From: Guillardia theta CCMP2712
Lineage: Eukaryota; Cryptophyceae; Pyrenomonadales; Geminigeraceae
Direction: 5' to 3'
Assembly (NCBI RefSeq): GCF_000315625.1
Contig: NW_005434516.1
Span: 1 to 20,773 of the forward strand
DNA: 20,773 nucleotides
Shown piece after piece: positions 18,184 through 20,773 of the stretch. The notes below the pieces were generated by a model that was not told where the DNA came from, made no database searches, and saw only the letters and a list, made by a program, of their open reading frames with translations. The translations under genes and the position numbers were made by a program. Numbering within the stretch: position 1 is the first letter of the stretch; every line of letters starts with the position of its first letter.

Positions 18184-20620
18184 ATGAGAAGCGAGGAGGA
18201 GGTGAAGTCGTCGATCCTTGCTTCAACTGCCAGCACTCTAATCGTTTGTCAGCAGCAGCAGCATGCTCTTGCCGATGTTAGCCAAGACTCAGCGGGAACG
18301 GCAGCCGAGGCCTCTCCCTATTCAGTGTTCCCCCTCTTCGGACTAGCTGTGATGTGCGGGGCATACATAGCGCCCGTCCAGCCGTACCTTGTACGATCAA
18401 GCTTCCACCAGCCTGTTTGCCCCGACCTTGTGATCTCTTCCAATATGAGCGTCTCTAACTCATCCGGATATTCGGTAGAAGCTTCACAGGACAGGTTCGC
18501 CCTCGCCAGAGTCGCATGCACAAGCTAAGTTCCATCGCCGCAGTCTCAAGGGAATCTTTTCTTTCGTCGGGTCGCTCATGGCGGGCCAGCTTTCCGATGT
18601 GCATGGCAGGTAAGCGGCGGCCTGGCACTGCTTGAAGTCTGAAGGGAAAGATAGAAAAACAGTGATCATGGTCGGCCTGTTGGGAAACATCATTCCATAT
18701 CTTGCACTGGTGAGGACGCGAACTCGTCTATCTTGAATGACGAGATCCACAGACCGCTACCTGCTTGTCCTCATGGTTTGTGATCCTTAACGTCGCTGCG
18801 GGACTGAGCAGTTCTGTAATCGCCAACTGATTGAGAGAAGTTTCCGATCTTAATGCATCATTCTCAGGCAGTGAATGTTGGAATCCTCTCATATATTGCT
18901 GATTGTACAAGACAAGACAAGCGCACAGCTGTATACGGATATGTATGGGCAATCGCTGCATCAGGACTCTGGTTTGACACTTCTGAACAGCTTTCTGTTT
19001 GTTCTGTCGTCTTCTTGCTAGTTGCAAGCCCCCTTGGAGGCCTGATGTCCTCTCTGTGGAAAAACGGGCAGGTGAGTCCGCATGCTGCCATTGCTATCTT
19101 TGTTTGGATGATCTTCGAACAGGCGAGGAGCTTCTACTTCTCAGCATTTGTGCTCGCTTGTCTGCCCTTGCTCGTCTCGTTTTTCCTCAAAGAGCCCGCG
19201 ATTAAGGCTCGAGCATATCAGGTCATTTGACTAACGTTTCCGGCAAGTTTGACCTCTCTCAAACGTTTCCCAGCAACACCAGGACTGCAGCTCAGAAGAA
19301 GAGGTCCATGCATGGAAACCGTATTGTGAATCGAGGAATGTTGTGATGATGGTACACGACCTTTGTTTTCAACGCTTGCAAACCGACAGCCATGCGTTTT
19401 CTTAGGTCATGGCGCTTGCAATCAACATGGCAGGAGCGGCAGAGAGGTCATTCTGAAAGCCAATAGTGTCTGACTTGACAGCCTCCCTATAGCTCGCTTC
19501 TGTTCCTCTACTTTTCAAATCAATTCGAGTCATGTCAGGCAAGTACTTGTTGTGGATCTCTCCTTTCGATTTGCACATTCTGTTTGTGATGATAGTCTGA
19601 AAATTGACTACCCTCACTGCGCATTTTCACCTTGATCTGAATCTCCTGTACCTATTAGTCTGAATGTCTTGCGGCGCTCACTACCATCTTCTCGCTTGGG
19701 ATGGGAGTTTCCTCTCTAGTCTTCCTCCCTCTAGCGTTGAGGTAATCGACTGTTCTCTCTTCCCTTGACCACGACATGTAACTGTCGTTCAGGAGGTACA
19801 GCAGCATGGTAGTGTTGCGATTTGCGCTGCTATGTTCCATCTTTGTTGCTTTTCTTTACTGCTCTGCCCGTTCGCTCGTCGTCATTTACCTGAGCACCGT
19901 CATAAACATCCCGGTAAGGGAATGAGAGAGAAGGGGTTCTAGATACGAAGGAGAAGGAAACATGAGAAGTGGAGCTGGGTTGACAAGGACGTGCTTCTAA
20001 GTTCTGAACTGCCATCAGACGTTCTCGATCTCCTGCTGTATGGACTCTCTGTTTGCCGAGGTACGGAAGCGAGCAGGGGAGAAGTGAGTCACTTTGCCCG
20101 GCAGGCAGCTGGGAAAGGGAAGTCAGGAAGCGGCCTCGGTACCCTGGAGAGCCTACGAACCTTGGCGGCCTTCTTGGCTCCTCCTATCATGGCGTTTCTC
20201 ATGAGCGAATGGTATCGTCATAGGACCAGCACAGGCATGAAGTGACGGGCATGCAGGAGGTGGAAGGACTCGCTGCTGCCTGGCGCTCCATGGATGTTCT
20301 CAGTCTTCTGCTACAGTCTCGCTCTGCTCCTTTCCTTTCGTCTCGAGAGCTTGTCTCCCTCTCCCTCTCCCTCTCCCTCTCCCTCTCCCTCTGCTGCTGA
20401 GGCTCCCGCTGCCTCCTCCGTCTCTTTGTCCTCTTTTGTTTCCTCCTCAATCTCTTCCCTCACTTATTTTGCTTCTTCCGTATCCCATTACCTGCGCGGC
20501 AATGCAACCTTCGAACCAGGTCAGATGAAGTTTTCTTTGGTTGATGGAGCGGAGAAGATTGGCAGAACAGGAAAGAACAGATACGAGGAGAGACTGGAGG
20601 TTCAGAGGGGGCAACATTGA
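18184..20620 (+). CDS. MFS transporter, MFSD14/HIAT1-like, fourteen exons
   Basis: Proposed exons: 18184-18494, 18544-18609, 18655-18709, 18753-18815, 18868-19071, 19123-19221, 19274-19342, 19406-19446, 19493-19538, 19659-19741, 19793-19913, 20019-20060, 20105-20211 and 20257-20620. They join into one frame of 556 residues. Membrane helix 1 is near 47-70. It is followed by a loop with two sequons (NMS, NSS), then LKGIFSFVGSLMAGQLSDVH and GR, which is MFS motif A. Later helices include SSWFVILNVAAGLSSS and VNVGILSYIADCTRQDKR, the latter matching the YVADVTQEHER region of MFSD14. The last helix follows GAPWMFSVFCYSLALLLSF. The C-terminal tail carries a Ser-Pro repeat encoded by a CTCCCT array at about 20355-20395. 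The substrate is unknown; MFSD14 proteins are endomembrane transporters of unclear cargo. One intron (19539-19658) uses GC-AG. Intron 19072-19122 is 51 nt with no stop, so retention would add 17 residues. Confidence 0.85.
20355..20395. repeat. CTCCCT hexanucleotide repeat inside the MFS gene
   Basis: About six to seven CTCCCT units give the Ser-Pro repeat in the cytoplasmic-type tail of the transporter. Slippage would change tail length without shifting the frame, since the unit is six bases. Confidence 0.85.
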
Positions 20621-20634
20621 CGAGAGGGATTGAC

Positions 20635-20773
20635 ATAAAGATGGAGGGATGGATAGATGGAGCGATGGAGGGATGGAGGGAAGGAGCGGAGGATGGAGGG
20701 GAGGAGGAAGGGAGGAGAGGGAGGGAGGGAGGCAGTGGAGGATGGAGGAGGGAGGGAGGAAGGAGGAGGGGAT
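20635..20773. repeat. Purine-rich GGAGGGA/GATGGAGG low-complexity tract
   Basis: From about 20635 to the window end, the plus strand is almost entirely G and A, with imperfect GATGGAGG and GGAGGGA units and very few pyrimidines. It begins just after the MFS stop codon. Such tracts can form triplex or G-quadruplex structure; it may continue beyond the window. Confidence 0.8.

Noticed and set aside
17560-18236. Long minus-strand frames of 202 and 160 codons in island 3
   Set aside because: Same composition effect. They overlap each other in different frames and overlap the start of the well-supported MFS gene.
1-20773. tRNA, rRNA and CRISPR arrays
   Set aside because: No cloverleaf with A/B boxes, no rRNA-like core and no regularly spaced repeats were seen; CRISPR is not expected in a nuclear chromosome.

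Overview
The window is the left end of a nuclear chromosome of a eukaryotic microbe. It opens with a C-rich CCCTAAA telomere array (TTTAGGG type) and continues into gene-dense subtelomeric DNA. Genes are interrupted by very short GT-AG introns, mostly about 40-65 nt. Together with RWP-RK regulators, a multi-exon transporter and a two-PDZ protein, this suggests a unicellular alga. My best guess is a cryptophyte-like alga, but that is inference from gene style and no marker gene proves it.

Layout. 1-170 is telomere and 171-959 is subtelomeric DNA with a possible 5' exon. 960-2945 (+) is an eight-exon NYN/PIN-type ribonuclease gene resembling the Zc3h12a family. 3452-4072, 5281-5745 and 7920-8543 (+) are three intronless paralogous RWP-RK transcription factors in tandem, separated by about 1.2 kb and 2.2 kb. 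12194-9003 (-) is a gene I could splice into one open 818-residue reading frame over twelve exons; its product is not recognised with confidence. 14246-15668 (+) is a nine-exon protein of 330 residues with two PDZ domains. 16901-16146 (-) is a polytopic membrane protein. 18184-20620 (+) is a fourteen-exon MFS transporter of 556 residues resembling MFSD14/HIAT1.

Three very G+C-rich blocks (about 4318-4830, 13290-13800 and 17480-18130) stand out. They lie only between genes, each 5' of a plus-strand gene, and share short words such as GACGGTCC, CCGATCAGT and GTGCACGGT. They are not explained by any gene.

The genes do not form one pathway: a ribonuclease, three related regulators, a scaffold-type PDZ protein, two membrane proteins and an orphan helical protein. 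The best lead is the subtelomeric RWP-RK triplet, whose name-giving signature is altered to K-W-P-[FY]-K-T in all three copies. Splice junctions were chosen by reading-frame continuity, GT-AG boundaries and protein similarity, with no transcript data. Single junctions may be wrong even where the gene call is safe.
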